From positions 1 through 51,640 of the forward strand of contig JAEUHK010000105.1 in the NCBI GenBank assembly GCA_016795465.1: a stretch of DNA of 51,640 nt. The letters are read 5' to 3'. Every line of letters begins with the position of its first letter. The stretch's first letter is position 1. Position numbers and translations under genes: made by a program. This stretch comes from Verrucomicrobiaceae bacterium (GTDB taxonomy: Bacteria > Verrucomicrobiota > Verrucomicrobiia > Verrucomicrobiales > Verrucomicrobiaceae). The notes beneath the pieces were generated by a model. It worked only from the letters and a program-made list of their open reading frames with translations. It searched no databases and was not told where the DNA came from. This document shows, one piece after another, positions 1 to 6,988 of the stretch.

Positions 1-1290
1 GAGACTGCCCGGCGTGTCCGACGAGACGCTCAGGTAGCCATCGAGCAGCTTCCGCGTGGCGTTGCCGGATTGGCCGTTGGCCCAGGTGCCACCAAAAGCC
101 CAGTTCATCGTCATCGCGGTAGAGGCACCGGTGCTGTCCACGATCACATCCGCTGTTGGCGAGAGAATGTCGGCCTGCGTGCCATTTTGATTCCGCCAGC
201 TCGTGAGAGCCCAGGTGTTGTTCCAGAAGCGCTGAGGCACCAAACCGGTCACCTCATGGCTGGCGATGGTATTGTCTGGATTCAGCTCCATCGCGAAATT
301 GATGCCAATGACACCATTTTGAACCGGCGGCGTGCTCGCGGCCGAATGCGCCAGATAACCCGTGCGCAGCTCCCAGGCATCGCCCGCGCCATCACCATCC
401 GTATCAGCCAACAAAGGGCTGGAGGCCGTCTCCTCGCCATCGCTCAGCGAATCGCCATCCGTGTCCACTTTGAGCGGATTCGTGCCGGCCGTGAACTCCT
501 GCCCATCGCTCAAGCCATCGCCATCCGTGTCCTTTTGCGTCGGCGCCGTGCCCGCGGCGAACTCCTGCGCATTCGTGCGACCATCAGCATCCGCATCCTG
601 GGCCGCGCTCGCCACCGCATCGCTGAATCCATGATCCACCTCCCACCAGCGCGGCAAGCCATCGCCATCCACGTCCTGCAAAGCGATGGGATCAATCTCC
701 AGCGACAACGCATCAAACTGCACCCAGCCATCCGTCGAGGACGCTGGCGCAGGCGCACGACGGATCTCCAGCACATTCGCCCCGGCCACCGGAGTGAAGG
801 CGGGCGCATTCACCTCGACGATCAGCGTGTCCGCTTTCGTGTGAATGGCGGTCTTGATCAGCACCCCGTTCCAAAACACCTCCAACTGATGCCGTCCGTA
901 ACCTTCGGCATAGCTGCTGATCGCCGGGTTCCACCAGCCGCCCCAGACCTGATGCATGTTCAGCCGCATCCGGGCCGTGCTGGTCGCCTGCGACGGTGAG
1001 AGGTTGAAATGCAGCCTCACCGAGAGGTTTTGGGTATCCAGCACCGGCTCGAAGTTCGTCGCCGGCTCGCCTGCCACTGTGCCGATGGGCGCTGGGTAGG
1101 TGCCCGCGAAGTAAAAATCATTGTCGAGAGCCGTCGCACTGCCCGGCGCCGCGTTGTAATCCCACGTTGAGCTCCCAAACTCATCCTGCGGATCTCCATC
1201 CCAAACCCCAAGCGACCACAACGTCGTGAATTCCGCCCTCAACGGCGAAACGATCCATCCGAAAAGACAAGCGAGCAAACCCAAGCGCAT
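1..1290 (-). CDS. Secreted protein with thrombospondin type 3-like calcium-binding repeats (3' end missing)
   Basis: The minus strand is open from an ATG at 1290 to the window edge (430 codons, no stop), so the C-terminus is missing. Residues 1-19 form a signal peptide (MRLGLLACLFGWIVSPLRA). Residues about 30-190 are a beta-rich region with many Trp and Asn, possibly a carbohydrate-binding or jelly-roll module. A run of acidic calcium-loop repeats follows: DVDGDGLPRWWE, DADADGRTNAQEF, DTDGDGLSDGQEF, DTDGDSLSDGEE and DTDGDGAGDAWEL. These match the DxDGDGxxD signature of thrombospondin type 3 and dockerin-like loops. Such repeats usually act as rigid Ca2+-dependent spacers in exported proteins. 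The gene is divergent from the secretion cluster at 1449-6380, so it could be a substrate, but that is a guess. No good Shine-Dalgarno is visible. Confidence 0.8.
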   Translation of the reverse strand, partial: MRLGLLACLFGWIVSPLRAEFTTLWSLGVWDGDPQDEFGSSTWDYNAAPGSATALDNDFYFAGTYPAPIGTVAGEPATNFEPVLDTQNLSVRLHFNLSPSQATSTARMRLNMHQVWGGWWNPAISSYAEGYGRHQLEVFWNGVLIKTAIHTKADTLIVEVNAPAFTPVAGANVLEIRRAPAPASSTDGWVQFDALSLEIDPIALQDVDGDGLPRWWEVDHGFSDAVASAAQDADADGRTNAQEFAAGTAPTQKDTDGDGLSDGQEFTAGTNPLKVDTDGDSLSDGEETASSPLLADTDGDGAGDAWELRTGYLAHSAASTPPVQNGVIGINFAMELNPDNTIASHEVTGLVPQRFWNNTWALTSWRNQNGTQADILSPTADVIVDSTGASTAMTMNWAFGGTWANGQSGNATRKLLDGYLSVSSDTPGSL

Positions 1291-1380
1291 GCACGGAGGT
1301 TACCACTCGCGTGGGAAGATGTCCATGCTCGTGACGGCACCATCAGTGTGTTCAAAAGCTTCGTCACAAAGCACGCGACA

Positions 1381-1467
1381 GCGTCCTGGAGTGCGCCGGC
1401 CCTCCGGCGCTTTCGAGCGTCGTTTGGCCCGCGCAAAGCTCCAGAGGGCTGGAGCACTCCAAAACGC
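1381..1467. repeat. Degenerate palindromic intergenic element
   Basis: An inner perfect stem pairs 1393-1399 (GCGCCGG) with 1404-1410 (CCGGCGC) across a 4-nt loop. An outer imperfect stem pairs 1381-1394 with 1454-1467 around the conserved core TGGAGTGC / GCACTCCA. The same core (GGAGTGCGG) occurs in the much larger palindrome at 25010-25176, which suggests a common repeat family. The element sits where the leader and start codon of the following pseudopilin gene should be. Confidence 0.6.
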
Positions 1468-1871
1468 TCACGCGCCATTCGTCCGCTCAAGGCTTCGCGT
1501 TGCTCGAAATTCTCCTCGCCATCGCACTCTTCGCGTTGGTCTCCGTCGGCATGACGCAGGCGCTCAATGGCATCGCGCAGACGACGACCGCAGCCCGCCA
1601 GGAAGCCCAGGTGCTTCGCGTGCTCGAATCCGTGCTCGCGGAGGTCGCTCACCAACCGGAGTTCAAGGCCACGAAGATCGACTTCCCCAAAACCGCCGAT
1701 CACATCGACGCCAGCGCCACCATCGAAAAAGTCCGCCTCTTCACCCGCGACAAAGCAGAGCTCGATCACGTCTTCCGCGTCCGCGCCGAAGCCTGGATCT
1801 CCGACGGCACCTCCCGCCGCATCGTCCGCAGCATGGAAACCTATGTCTATTCACCCAACAGCCCCATCTGA
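1449..1871 (+). CDS. GspI-like pseudopilin of a type II secretion-like system; start codon unresolved
   Basis: The protein has a class III (prepilin) signal: the reading frame reads HSSAQG then FALLEILLAIALFALVSVG, so prepilin peptidase would cut after Gly with Glu at +5, followed by a hydrophobic helix. The rest (about 110 residues) is a small alpha-beta domain of GspI size. The frame is open from 1335, but no ATG, GTG or TTG lies upstream of the leader. The only TTG, at 1500, falls inside the mature helix and would delete the cleavage site. I list the CTG at 1449, which gives a 15-residue basic leader, as the least bad option. A palindromic element at 1381-1467 overlaps this position and may have replaced the original start. 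The 3' end overlaps the next gene. Confidence 0.6.
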   Translation: MEHSKTLTRHSSAQGFALLEILLAIALFALVSVGMTQALNGIAQTTTAARQEAQVLRVLESVLAEVAHQPEFKATKIDFPKTADHIDASATIEKVRLFTRDKAELDHVFRVRAEAWISDGTSRRIVRSMETYVYSPNSPI

Positions 1872-2568
1872 TGCGTGCTGCGTGCTGCGTGAATCTGGTT
1901 TCACGCATCACTCCTCACGCATCACGAACCGCTCCGGCTTCACTTTGCTCGAAGTGCTCCTCTCCCTCGCCCTCGTGGGCCTGGTGCTCTCGGGCGTGTT
2001 TGGCGTGGCGGATGGCGCGATGCAGCTCGGCAAGTCGATGGGGCAGGCTCGCGTGGCCGAAACACGCATCTCGAACTTCGTCATGCAATGGCGCGACTAC
2101 TTCGAAAACGTGCCGCCGGGCATCACACTGGCCGCCGGAGCCGAAAAGGCCGCGCGAGGCTCCTCCGGCAATCTGTTCATCACCGGCAGCCAGATGCCCT
2201 TCGTCTGGAACCGCTCGCTCAAAATGGCCGACGCGGTCGAATTCGGCCTCGTGCGTGCTCCCGGGCCGCAAAAGAGCCTCAACCTCGTCGTGCGCCATTT
2301 GAAGCGTCCCGTCAAAGCCCGCCGCGAAGACGAGTTCGAGACGCTCGCGGAGCTTCCGATCCTCGAAAACCTCAAGCAGATGCAGTGGCAGTTCTTCAGC
2401 CCCGAAGACAAAAAGTGGTTCATCGACTGGGACCCCAAAAAGCGCCCCACCCCGCCGCTCTTCATCAAACTCCGCTTCGCCTTCCTCAACGACCCGAGGG
2501 AGCATGAATACACGTTTTGGGTCGCGAATGATCTGCGCGGGCAGATCGCGGCTGCTCCGCAGAAATGA
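1843..2568 (+). CDS. GspJ-like pseudopilin
   Basis: The sequence shows a prepilin leader ending NRSG, then FTLLEVLLSLALVGLVLSG: a type III signal with Glu at +5 and one hydrophobic helix. About 190 residues follow, a suitable length for the minor pseudopilin GspJ (pseudopilus tip). The ATG at 1843 gives a 32-residue leader and overlaps the previous gene by 29 nt; a GTG at 1882 would give a 19-residue leader. Most of the leader is encoded by heptamer repeats (GCGTGCT and TCACGCA units, 1873-1927). The stop TGA at 2566-2568 is itself the first TGA of a TGACGAA repeat array. The remaining sequence has no motif beyond the pseudopilin pattern, so the J assignment rests on gene order (I-J-K-L-M). 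Confidence 0.65.
   Translation: MSIHPTAPSDACCVLRESGFTHHSSRITNRSGFTLLEVLLSLALVGLVLSGVFGVADGAMQLGKSMGQARVAETRISNFVMQWRDYFENVPPGITLAAGAEKAARGSSGNLFITGSQMPFVWNRSLKMADAVEFGLVRAPGPQKSLNLVVRHLKRPVKARREDEFETLAELPILENLKQMQWQFFSPEDKKWFIDWDPKKRPTPPLFIKLRFAFLNDPREHEYTFWVANDLRGQIAAAPQK
1873..1927. repeat. Heptamer repeats GCGTGCT / TCACGCA in an inverted arrangement
   Basis: Units of GCGTGCT run in one direction and units of TCACGCA in the other. They meet in a perfect 7-bp stem, GCGTGAA (1887-1893) with TTCACGC (1900-1906). The block encodes the leader peptide of the GspJ-like pseudopilin. Confidence 0.7.
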
Positions 2569-2603
2569 CGAATGAGGAATTCCGAATGACGAATGACGAA
2601 TGA
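2563..2603. repeat. TGACGAA short tandem repeats (forward orientation)
   Basis: Several TGACGAA units with a GAGGAATTC interruption follow the GspJ-like gene and supply its stop codon. Positions 2563-2596 match 27052-27085 at 33 of 34 bases. Confidence 0.75.
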
Positions 2604-2778
2604 AGCTCCAATGACCGAAGCAACGCCAACGAGCCGCCAGGCCCGTAGGCCGGGTGTGTTCGGCGCGGAGGACCTTCGTCAGCATCTCACGCCCTCTTCG
2701 CCGAATTACCCGGCTGGTTTGGGAGCATTCGCAGGCCAAAACGTCATCATCTTGAGTAAAATCGGAAGCTCAGATGTA

Positions 2779-2854
2779 TCTCACGCAAAGGCGCAAAGGC
2801 GCAAAGTCCTGAAAGCCTCTGGGAACCTTTGCGCCTTTGCGCCTTTGCGTGAGA
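2779..2854. repeat. 28-bp perfect inverted repeat built of CGCAAAGG units
   Basis: The left arm, 2779-2806 (three tandem CGCAAAGG octamers), is perfectly complementary to the right arm, 2827-2854 (CCTTTGCG octamers), with a 20-nt loop. The result is a very strong potential hairpin in the stretch before the GspK-like prepilin leader. There is no poly-T run on either side, so it does not look like a simple terminator. Confidence 0.85.
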
Positions 2855-2889
2855 CCTTCAAAGCCATCGAACCCACCCAGCCTTCGAGT

Positions 2890-3882
2890 GTGGCTTCGGA
2901 CTTCGTCATTCATTCGTCATTCCGCAGGGGTTTCGTCATTCCTTCGTCATTCGCCATTCGTCATTCGTCATTCCAACGCGGTTCCGCCCTCATCGCCGTC
3001 TTCTGGATGATCTTCGCGCTGGGCATGGTCCTCTTCGCGGCCACCAAGTCGCTGCATGCGGACACGGAATACACGCGCATGATGCGCGGCCGCATCTTTG
3101 CGAAGCGTTTTGCTGAAACGGGCATCGAACTGGCCCGCCATCCGGCGATGCAGCAGGACGATCCGCTGCTGCACTTCAGCAGCGACAACGGCGGCGGCTT
3201 TGACGTGACGCTGAAGACCGAGGAAGCCCGTCTCAACATCAATTTCCTCCTCCAAAGCGGCGACAAGATCCTGCTGCGCCGTCTTTTCACCCGCTGGGGC
3301 TTCAAGCCGGACTTCGCCACCGCGCTCGGCGATGCGCTGAAGGACTGGGTGGATGCCGATGACAACGCCAGCCTCAATGGCGCGGAGAAACGCGAGTATC
3401 AAAAAGCCGGCTTCGACGGCATGCCCTTCAATCGCCCCTTCAAAGAGGTCGAGGAGATGCTCCACGTGCGCGGCATGGACATCGTGAACGCCGAGCGCCC
3501 CGACTGGCGTGAGTGGTTCACCGTGTATGGCGATGGCCGCATCGACATCAATGACACCAGCGCGGAGATCATCTCCCTGCTCGGCGATGTGCCCATGGAG
3601 CGGGTGCAGCCCGTTTTGACCTTCCGCAACGGCCGCGATGGGGCGCACCGCACCCGCGATGACATGCGCCTCTCCAGCGTGCCACAGGTGGCGCAGATGC
3701 TCGGCGTCTTCAATCGCCAGACCGTGCAGCAGCTCACGCAGTGGATTCAATTTACCGGCCCCATCCGTCGCATCGAGAGCGTCGGCTACCTAGGGCCCCT
3801 GAAACGCAAACTCATCCTCATCACGCAGGGCGGACAGGCCGTCTGGCGTGGCGAACTCCCCATTCATGGCCAGGACTCGTAA
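2890..3882 (+). CDS. gspK: GspK-like minor pseudopilin / general secretion pathway protein K
   Basis: This is a large minor pseudopilin. The prepilin cleavage site is RHSSFQRG then SALIAVFWMIFALGMV at residue 31 of this model; the class III helix lacks Glu at +5, as is usual for GspK. The downstream domain has the GspK pattern, with LNINFLL, a Phe-x-x-Ala-Leu-x-Asp-Trp-Val-Asp-Ala-Asp-Asp segment, and a later helix-hairpin-helix-like DINDTSAEIISLLG. GspK caps the pseudopilus with GspI and GspJ. An ATG at 2593 keeps the frame open, but its first 99 codons are made of repeats. I chose GTG 2890 because it gives a 31-residue leader, still partly encoded by TCATTCG repeats; the start remains uncertain. 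The gene overlaps the next one by 17 nt. Confidence 0.75.
   Translation: MASDFVIHSSFRRGFVIPSSFAIRHSSFQRGSALIAVFWMIFALGMVLFAATKSLHADTEYTRMMRGRIFAKRFAETGIELARHPAMQQDDPLLHFSSDNGGGFDVTLKTEEARLNINFLLQSGDKILLRRLFTRWGFKPDFATALGDALKDWVDADDNASLNGAEKREYQKAGFDGMPFNRPFKEVEEMLHVRGMDIVNAERPDWREWFTVYGDGRIDINDTSAEIISLLGDVPMERVQPVLTFRNGRDGAHRTRDDMRLSSVPQVAQMLGVFNRQTVQQLTQWIQFTGPIRRIESVGYLGPLKRKLILITQGGQAVWRGELPIHGQDS
2901..2974. repeat. TTCGTCA short tandem repeats (inverse orientation of 2563-2603)
   Basis: About seven TTCGTCA / TTCGCCA units run in the opposite orientation to the array at 2563-2603, so the roughly 400-nt stretch between them is bracketed by inverted repeats. The array is translated as the HSSF, IPSSF and IRHSSF segments of the GspK-like leader. 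Confidence 0.75.
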
Positions 3883-5092
3883 ATCCATCCACGAGCTGCT
3901 GCTCCCCGGCGCGTCCGTCTGGCAAAGCTGGACCGGCGCGGAAGGCGAGCTTTGCCAGCAGCGCAGCGAATTCACCACCGAAGGCGGCTCCTTCGGCAAA
4001 GAAGCACCGCGCCGCGTGCTCGCCCTGCCTGCCGCGCATTTCTGGGTGCTGCCCGCGTGGCTGAAAGGCGAGACGGAACACCTCCGCAGCATGGCGCTGC
4101 TCCATCTCGAGCGCATGGGCGTTAAGTCCGGCGAAGACGAGGCCGCCGTGCAGGTGCGCAGCGTCGCCGCCAAAGAAGGTGCGAACCTCGCCCGCGTCAT
4201 CGCGCTCAAAGACCTGCCCGTGCCGCTGAATGACACCGCACGCCTTCCCGATGAAGTCACGCTGCATGCGCTGTGCTACCCGATGGTGCAGAACAGCATC
4301 ACGCTCTTCCGCGAGCTGGGCCGTCTCGTCGTCGCCATCACCTCCGGATCGCAGCTCATCTACTGCGCCCCGCTTTCCTCACCACGGCTTGATGATCACG
4401 CGCTCGCCGAGCTGAACAACATCTGCCTCCAGCTCAGCTTTCAGGGCGTGCTCGGCCGGCTCGAAAGCATCGTGCTGTGGATCGACGAGGGCGATCTCGG
4501 TAAAATCCAGCGCGTCACCGGCCTCGCGCCCTTCCGCTGTGACATGCCTGCGCCCACGATGCCACAACGCGGCTCCAGCCTGCTCATGCCGGAGGAGCTC
4601 GTTCACGAAAGCCGCCGCCAGGGCACGCGTGCCCGCACACGCTTCCTGGCGATGACCTTCGGCGCCGCCGCGGCTGCTGCCATCGCGCTTGTGGCCACAC
4701 TCACCGCCTTCGCTTTGAAGGAGCGGAACATGCTGCGTGAAAAAGTGGCCGAGCTCATGCCCCGCGCCTCTCGCGTCATGGATCACAAGCGTGCGTGGAT
4801 GGAGGCCGTGCCTGCCGTCGATCCCACCACCTGGCCGCAGCAGGTCCTGCTGCATTGCATGGAGCCGGAATCATCAAAAGAAGCCCTGCTCACGCATTGG
4901 GAATGGACGCCTGACATGCTCAGCATCATGGGCCGCATGCCCAGCGCCTCCCTCGCGCTCGAATACACCCAGGCGCTGAAGGACAGCGAGGCACTCGCCC
5001 AATACGGCCTCGATGGTCCCGCGCCCGTCATCGCCGCGGATCAGAGCACCACCTTTGAAATGAAAGGAGGAGTCGCTCATGAAGAAGAGTGA
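3866..5092 (+). CDS. GspL/PilM-like inner-membrane assembly protein
   Basis: The protein has about 408 residues. The N-terminal 240 or so look like the actin-fold cytoplasmic domain of GspL (LLLPGASVWQSW, VLALPAAHFWVLPAW, segments near residues 10-60). One transmembrane helix follows at about 258-283 (FLAMTFGAAAAAAIALVATL), then a short periplasmic ferredoxin-like part. GspL links the secretion ATPase to GspM and the pseudopilus. An upstream ATG at 3848 would add six residues; I prefer 3866 (MARTRKSIHELL) because of its basic N-terminus. It overlaps gspK by 17 nt and the next gene by 14 nt, indicating translational coupling. Sequence divergence is high, so the call leans on topology and gene order. 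Confidence 0.65.
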   Translation: MARTRKSIHELLLPGASVWQSWTGAEGELCQQRSEFTTEGGSFGKEAPRRVLALPAAHFWVLPAWLKGETEHLRSMALLHLERMGVKSGEDEAAVQVRSVAAKEGANLARVIALKDLPVPLNDTARLPDEVTLHALCYPMVQNSITLFRELGRLVVAITSGSQLIYCAPLSSPRLDDHALAELNNICLQLSFQGVLGRLESIVLWIDEGDLGKIQRVTGLAPFRCDMPAPTMPQRGSSLLMPEELVHESRRQGTRARTRFLAMTFGAAAAAAIALVATLTAFALKERNMLREKVAELMPRASRVMDHKRAWMEAVPAVDPTTWPQQVLLHCMEPESSKEALLTHWEWTPDMLSIMGRMPSASLALEYTQALKDSEALAQYGLDGPAPVIAADQSTTFEMKGGVAHEEE

Positions 5093-5657
5093 AAAAGTCC
5101 TGCTCGGCATCTTCGCCGCCATTTTCATCGGCGTCGCCCTCATCGGCGGCGGCGCGTTCGCCTTCCGCACCTACTTCGAAGTCCAGGACGAGGTCGAGCT
5201 GCTGCGCGACCGCCTCAGCTCGATGAACCTCGCCGTTTCGCAAGGCACCGAATGGGCCGAGCGTCACGACTGGCTCGATGAGAACGCCCCTAGCTTCACC
5301 AGCAACAAGGAAGCCAGCGCCCGCCTGCTCGATGCCATCATGCAGGCCGCGCAAAAGCATTCGCTCGACATCGGCACGCCGCAGTTCCTCGAACCCACCG
5401 CCGCCATCGGCCCCGACGGCATGCCCGTCGAGGAAGAGGAGACCCACTTCGACAAAGCCGCCGTGAAAACCATCCTCACTGGCGTCACCGAGCAGGCCTT
5501 CTACACCTGGCTGCATGCCCTGCAGCAGCCGAAGAACTTCATCGGCATCACGCGCCTCCAAATCAACCCCAGCGGCACCAACAAGACCATCAACGCCGAG
5601 GTCGAGTTCACGCAATTCTACCGCGAGAAGAGCGTCCCAAAGGTCACCAAGAATTGA
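5079..5657 (+). CDS. GspM/PilO-like inner-membrane protein
   Basis: This is a 192-residue bitopic protein: a short basic N-terminus (MKKSEK), one transmembrane helix at about 8-30 (VLLGIFAAIFIGVALIGGG), a coiled-coil-like segment (EVQDEVELLRDRLSSM), then a ferredoxin-like periplasmic domain ending in EVEFTQFYRE. That is the architecture of GspM and PilO, which pair with GspL or PilN. The ATG at 5079 is preceded by AAAGGAGGA, a strong Shine-Dalgarno at about 10 nt, and overlaps the end of the GspL-like gene. Assignment rests on topology and position. Confidence 0.65.
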   Translation: MKKSEKVLLGIFAAIFIGVALIGGGAFAFRTYFEVQDEVELLRDRLSSMNLAVSQGTEWAERHDWLDENAPSFTSNKEASARLLDAIMQAAQKHSLDIGTPQFLEPTAAIGPDGMPVEEEETHFDKAAVKTILTGVTEQAFYTWLHALQQPKNFIGITRLQINPSGTNKTINAEVEFTQFYREKSVPKVTKN

Positions 5658-5690
5658 CTTATGATTTACGACTTACGATTTACGATTTCG
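5656..5690. repeat. TTTACGA / CTTACGA heptamer repeats at a gene start
   Basis: Three to four heptamers (TTTACGA, CTTACGA, TTTACGA) run across the start codon at 5661 and encode the first residues (MIYDLRFTI) of the next protein. Confidence 0.7.
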
Positions 5691-6380
5691 ATCGTCACTG
5701 CGGTCACTCTGGTCAATTCGGTGCTGGCATCAGAGCCCGTCGAATTCCCCAAACTCGAAGCCTACGCGGCCTTGTGGGAGCGCAGCGTCTTCACCACGAA
5801 GGACCTCCCCGCCCCCGATGCACCTGCGGGCCCCAGCTTCGCGGACAATCTGACGCTCCTCGGTCTCCGTGAGGTCGGAGGCCAGTTGACGGCCACTTTG
5901 TCCGATAAAACGACTTCTATGGTCTATGATGCCAAAATCGGCTCCGAGAACGAGATCGGCGTCAAAGTGCGGAAAATCGATGGCGACATCACCAGCGCCA
6001 AAATCCGTGTACAGCTCCAAAAAGGCGATCAAGTCGGCTGGGTGACGCTTTCCGATGGCATCTCCGGCACACCTGCCGAGACCATCGCCCCCGCTGGCGT
6101 GCCCGCCGCGCCTCAGACCGGCCTGCAAACCCGCCAGATGCCAGCCCCCGCCGCGGCCTCCGCCGGTCTTCTGCTGCCACCGAATGCCCCCGCCGCCCTT
6201 CGTGGAGACATTCCACAGATCCCCACCATCACGCCCGAGGCCGAACCTCCCGCCAATCGCCGCATCGCCCCCGCTCCCGCGCCGACCATCCCTCAAAGCC
6301 CGCCCGCCAGCGCCCCGCCCCCTCCCGTCGCCGTCCCGCCTGCCCAGCAGGTCGATGGCATCCCGCTGCCACCGCCGTGA
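5661..6380 (+). CDS. GspC/PilP-like exported protein with a proline-rich tail
   Basis: This 239-residue protein has a probable signal sequence or N-terminal anchor (MIYDLRFTISIVTAVTLVNSVLASE), a conserved-looking YAALWERSVFT segment, then a small beta domain (about residues 50-125). The domain reads NLTLLGLREVGGQLTATL ... GSENEIGVKVRKIDGDI, a layout like the homology-region domain of GspC or PilP. Residues about 135-239 are a low-complexity Pro/Ala-rich tail (PPPPVAVPP). GspC and PilP connect the inner-membrane platform to the outer-membrane secretin. It starts 3 nt after the GspM-like gene, and the start codon lies inside heptamer repeats. Without homology searches the GspC label is an inference from order and fold. 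Confidence 0.55.
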   Translation: MIYDLRFTISIVTAVTLVNSVLASEPVEFPKLEAYAALWERSVFTTKDLPAPDAPAGPSFADNLTLLGLREVGGQLTATLSDKTTSMVYDAKIGSENEIGVKVRKIDGDITSAKIRVQLQKGDQVGWVTLSDGISGTPAETIAPAGVPAAPQTGLQTRQMPAPAAASAGLLLPPNAPAALRGDIPQIPTITPEAEPPANRRIAPAPAPTIPQSPPASAPPPPVAVPPAQQVDGIPLPPP

Positions 6381-6411
6381 GGTCGGTGTGTGGCTTCACC
6401 TCTCTCACCCG

Positions 6412-6942
6412 ATGAAATCCTTGATCTCCTCCTTCTTTCGCAGAGCCAACTCGCCACCGCCCATCCCAGACGAGCGCTCCGAGCATTTCACCAAGGTGAT
6501 GCTGCCAGCGATGGGGGCGGAGATGGAGTTACGGAACGAATTCGGCGAGTTCGAAGAGTCCGCGTATGAGCGGTTCAAGCAGGAGGCAGGCCGTGCACTG
6601 CCACCCGATTACGAGGCTTACCTTCGGGCTTACAACGGCGGGCTTCCTCGCCAGATCCGCCACCCTTTCGGCTTTCTGTTCTCCATGCAGACCCAGGAGA
6701 TGGAAGCCTCGCTGCTCAGCACCCTCCACTGGCCCCCGCCTCCAGGCAAAACCAACTGGCTCGTGATCGGACGTGACGGAGCCATGGGCCTTTACTTCAT
6801 GTCTCTGAATGCGGCCGACTTCGGCTCCATCCACTCCTGCTTTGCCTTCTCCGATGAGATGAGCGGCGAGATGAGTTACATGGGAGAACCCCACCAGGTC
6901 TCTGATTCCTTTGGAGCGATGTTTCGCGTGACGAACCGCTGA
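6412..6942 (+). CDS. SMI1/KNR4 (SUKH) domain protein
   Basis: The 176-residue protein carries the SUKH signature ALPPDYEAYLRAYNGGLP at about residues 60-80, followed by a beta-rich core (FLFSMQTQEM, WLVIGRDGAMGLYFMSL) and a C-terminal helix. SUKH proteins commonly act as immunity proteins against contact-dependent or polymorphic toxins, but many are of unknown role. No toxin gene is visible next to it, and it lies 31 nt after the secretion-like cluster, possibly by read-through. The ATG at 6412 is the first start after the upstream stop that includes the complete N-terminus (MKSLISSFFRRA). Confidence 0.7.
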   Translation: MKSLISSFFRRANSPPPIPDERSEHFTKVMLPAMGAEMELRNEFGEFEESAYERFKQEAGRALPPDYEAYLRAYNGGLPRQIRHPFGFLFSMQTQEMEASLLSTLHWPPPPGKTNWLVIGRDGAMGLYFMSLNAADFGSIHSCFAFSDEMSGEMSYMGEPHQVSDSFGAMFRVTNR

Positions 6943-6988
6943 TGTCTGAGCACGACGCGTGCTACAAAGGGTGTCGTATTGATTCGAC

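Noticed and set aside
70..999. 309-codon plus-strand open frame with Arg/Ile-rich repeats
   Set aside because: It is antisense to the DxDGDGxxD repeats of the minus-strand secreted protein and has no domain or signal of its own.
2593..2889. Longer GspK-like protein starting at the ATG at 2593
   Set aside because: The added 99 residues are encoded by repeats and hairpin arms, and would give a leader far longer than prepilin peptidase substrates normally have.
2563..2974. Possible CRISPR array
   Set aside because: Repeat units of 7-8 bases have no regular spacers, and no cas genes are present.
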